Shown: piece after piece, positions 4,981 through 6,065 of the stretch
Numbering within the stretch: the stretch's first letter is position 1
Layout of the letters: each line of letters begins with the position of its first letter
Source: an uncultured Bacillota bacterium
Lineage (GTDB): Bacteria > Bacillota_I > Bacilli_A > Izemoplasmatales > UBA1188
Length of the DNA stretch: 6,065 bases
Direction of reading: 5' to 3'
NCBI GenBank assembly: GCA_900318975.1
Contig: ONMY01000128.1
Span: 1 to 6,065, forward strand
The notes under the pieces: generated by a model
Seen by the model: only the letters and a program-made list of their open reading frames with translations
Database searches by the model: none
Told to the model about the DNA's origin: nothing
Position numbers and translations under genes: made by a program

Positions 4981-6065
4981 ATGAATGATTATTTATTATT
5001 TATTATTCTAGGCATTTGTTTAATTGCCGTCCTTTTTGTAGTATTTAATTATATTAAGATTAAATTACTACCCGAAGGAAATGAAAAGATGGTAAAGATG
5101 AGCGCTATTATTAGAAGTGGCGCAAATGTCTTTATCAAAAAAGAATTCACAACCATTGGAATAGTAATCGCTATTCTTGCTGTGCTATTTACTCTCTTTA
5201 TTGAAAAATTCAGTGGTATCACATATCTATTTGGTGCACTAATGTCATCAATAGTATGTATACTCGGTATGAAGAGTGCAACATATGCGAATGTTAGAAC
5301 TGCAAATGTTGCGAAAGAAACTATGTCAGTTGGAAAAACCGTACAAGTTGCTCTTAAGGGTGGATCTATTAGTGGTCTTTCTGTTCAAGCATTAGGATTA
5401 TTTGGATTAATCCTAATTGTACTAATATCTGGTGTTGGACCACAATCTACTGATACACTTGGAATCGCTCTTCAAGGGCTAAAATCATATGAAGGTAATG
5501 GCCTATTTAATATAGCTGCACTCCTTACAAATGCATCTGTCATGAGAATTACAACTTATTCACTTGGTTGTTCAACAGTTGCGATGTTTAACAGAGTTGC
5601 TGGTGGAAACTATACTAAAGCTGCCGATATTTCTGCAGATATCCTTGGCAAGATTAGAAATGATCTTCCAGAAGATGATAGCCGTGTACCAAATGTAATC
5701 GCTGACTTTATCGGAGATAATGTCAACGATATTGCTGGTAACTGTAGTGATCTACTTGAAAGTTTTGTTGCAACTATTTCTGCATCAATCGTTATTGCAA
5801 TTGGACTTCTTTCAAATAATGCAATGACAGAAGAACTTTTTAAATCATCATATCTATTCCCGCTTCTATTTGCTGGTGCAGGACTATTAAGTTGTATCCT
5901 TGGTTTACTCTTTGTACAACTTAAGAAGATGGGTGATGATCCATCAAAAGAATTAAATCTTGCAACATATATCTCTGCAGGATTAACATTAGTTCTTAGT
6001 GGTGTCCTTTGTTTCCTCTCATTTAGAAATCCTGATTTTGATTTAACAGCTTTAGGATTTAAAAT
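4981..6065 (+). CDS. hppA: Membrane-bound ion-translocating pyrophosphatase, N-terminal half (3' end outside window)
   Basis: HppA hydrolyses cytoplasmic pyrophosphate and pumps H+ and/or Na+ across the membrane, recovering energy from biosynthetic PPi. The frame is open from ATG 4981 to the window edge, 361 codons, about half of the usual 650-750 residues. SGANVFIKKEF near the N-terminus matches the family. The substrate and magnesium motifs are present: GGNYTKAAD (Lys213, Asp216, then Asp220 and GK 223-224), EDDSR (231-235), and IADFIGDNVND (240-250) followed by AGNCSDLLES. Asn249 stands where most homologues have Gly (GDNVGD). Several hydrophobic segments alternate with these cytoplasmic loops. 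The residues that set K+ dependence, and most determinants of H+ versus Na+ transport, lie in the missing half. AAAGGA at 4965-4970 is 10 nt before the ATG, a slightly long spacing. A terminator makes it independent of the upstream operon, although that operon's ligase would produce PPi. Confidence 0.93.
   Translation, partial: MNDYLLFIILGICLIAVLFVVFNYIKIKLLPEGNEKMVKMSAIIRSGANVFIKKEFTTIGIVIAILAVLFTLFIEKFSGITYLFGALMSSIVCILGMKSATYANVRTANVAKETMSVGKTVQVALKGGSISGLSVQALGLFGLILIVLISGVGPQSTDTLGIALQGLKSYEGNGLFNIAALLTNASVMRITTYSLGCSTVAMFNRVAGGNYTKAADISADILGKIRNDLPEDDSRVPNVIADFIGDNVNDIAGNCSDLLESFVATISASIVIAIGLLSNNAMTEELFKSSYLFPLLFAGAGLLSCILGLLFVQLKKMGDDPSKELNLATYISAGLTLVLSGVLCFLSFRNPDFDLTALGFK

Noticed and set aside
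1..6065. CRISPR array or rRNA/tRNA genes
   Set aside because: No regularly spaced repeats of 23-40 bp with unique spacers, and no rRNA or tRNA signature sequences were seen on either strand.

Overview
The window is AT-rich, uses short Gram-positive-type ribosome binding sites (AAGGAG, AAAGGA), ends every complete gene with TAA, and encodes Trp with TGG with no in-frame TGA. This fits a low-GC Firmicutes/Bacillota with the standard bacterial code. A membrane pyrophosphatase fits an anaerobic or gut-type clostridial or erysipelotrichial lineage, but no species can be named from the sequence.

Layout. Positions 1-54 hold the last codons of an unidentified gene that is richer in GC than the rest. 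Positions 55-474 have no gene. They hold AT-rich repeats, a clear intrinsic terminator (272-303), a cluster of GGGTGTTTCA direct repeats that resembles an insertion-sequence end, a second stem-loop with a T-tract (415-444), and a perfect 12-bp tandem repeat that abuts a near-consensus sigma-A promoter (475-503). That promoter drives a class II Fic AMP-transferase with a C-terminal winged helix (535-1581). The gap 1582-1807 carries another pair of direct repeats (GGGTCAGTT, again IS-end-like) and the promoter for the next unit.

The central unit is a two-gene operon. The first gene (1808-3679) fuses an N-terminal STAS domain of the SpoIIAA/RsbV kind to a full-length acyl-adenylate-forming ligase. 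The second (3679-4830) is an integral-membrane acyltransferase-3 protein whose start codon overlaps the stop of the first by one base. A strong terminator (4839-4862) closes the operon. A natural reading is that the ligase activates a carboxylic acid and the membrane enzyme transfers an acyl group to a glycan or lipid at the envelope, with the STAS domain as a possible regulatory or docking module. The acid, carrier and acceptor cannot be read from the sequence.

After an intergenic region with a large imperfect palindrome, the window ends inside hppA, an ion-pumping membrane pyrophosphatase (4981 to beyond 6065). Adenylation releases pyrophosphate, the substrate of HppA, so the neighbourhood is metabolically coherent, although the terminator shows the two units are transcribed separately. 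The item most worth pursuing is the STAS-ligase fusion coupled to the acyltransferase; the next is the tandem repeat at the Fic promoter.
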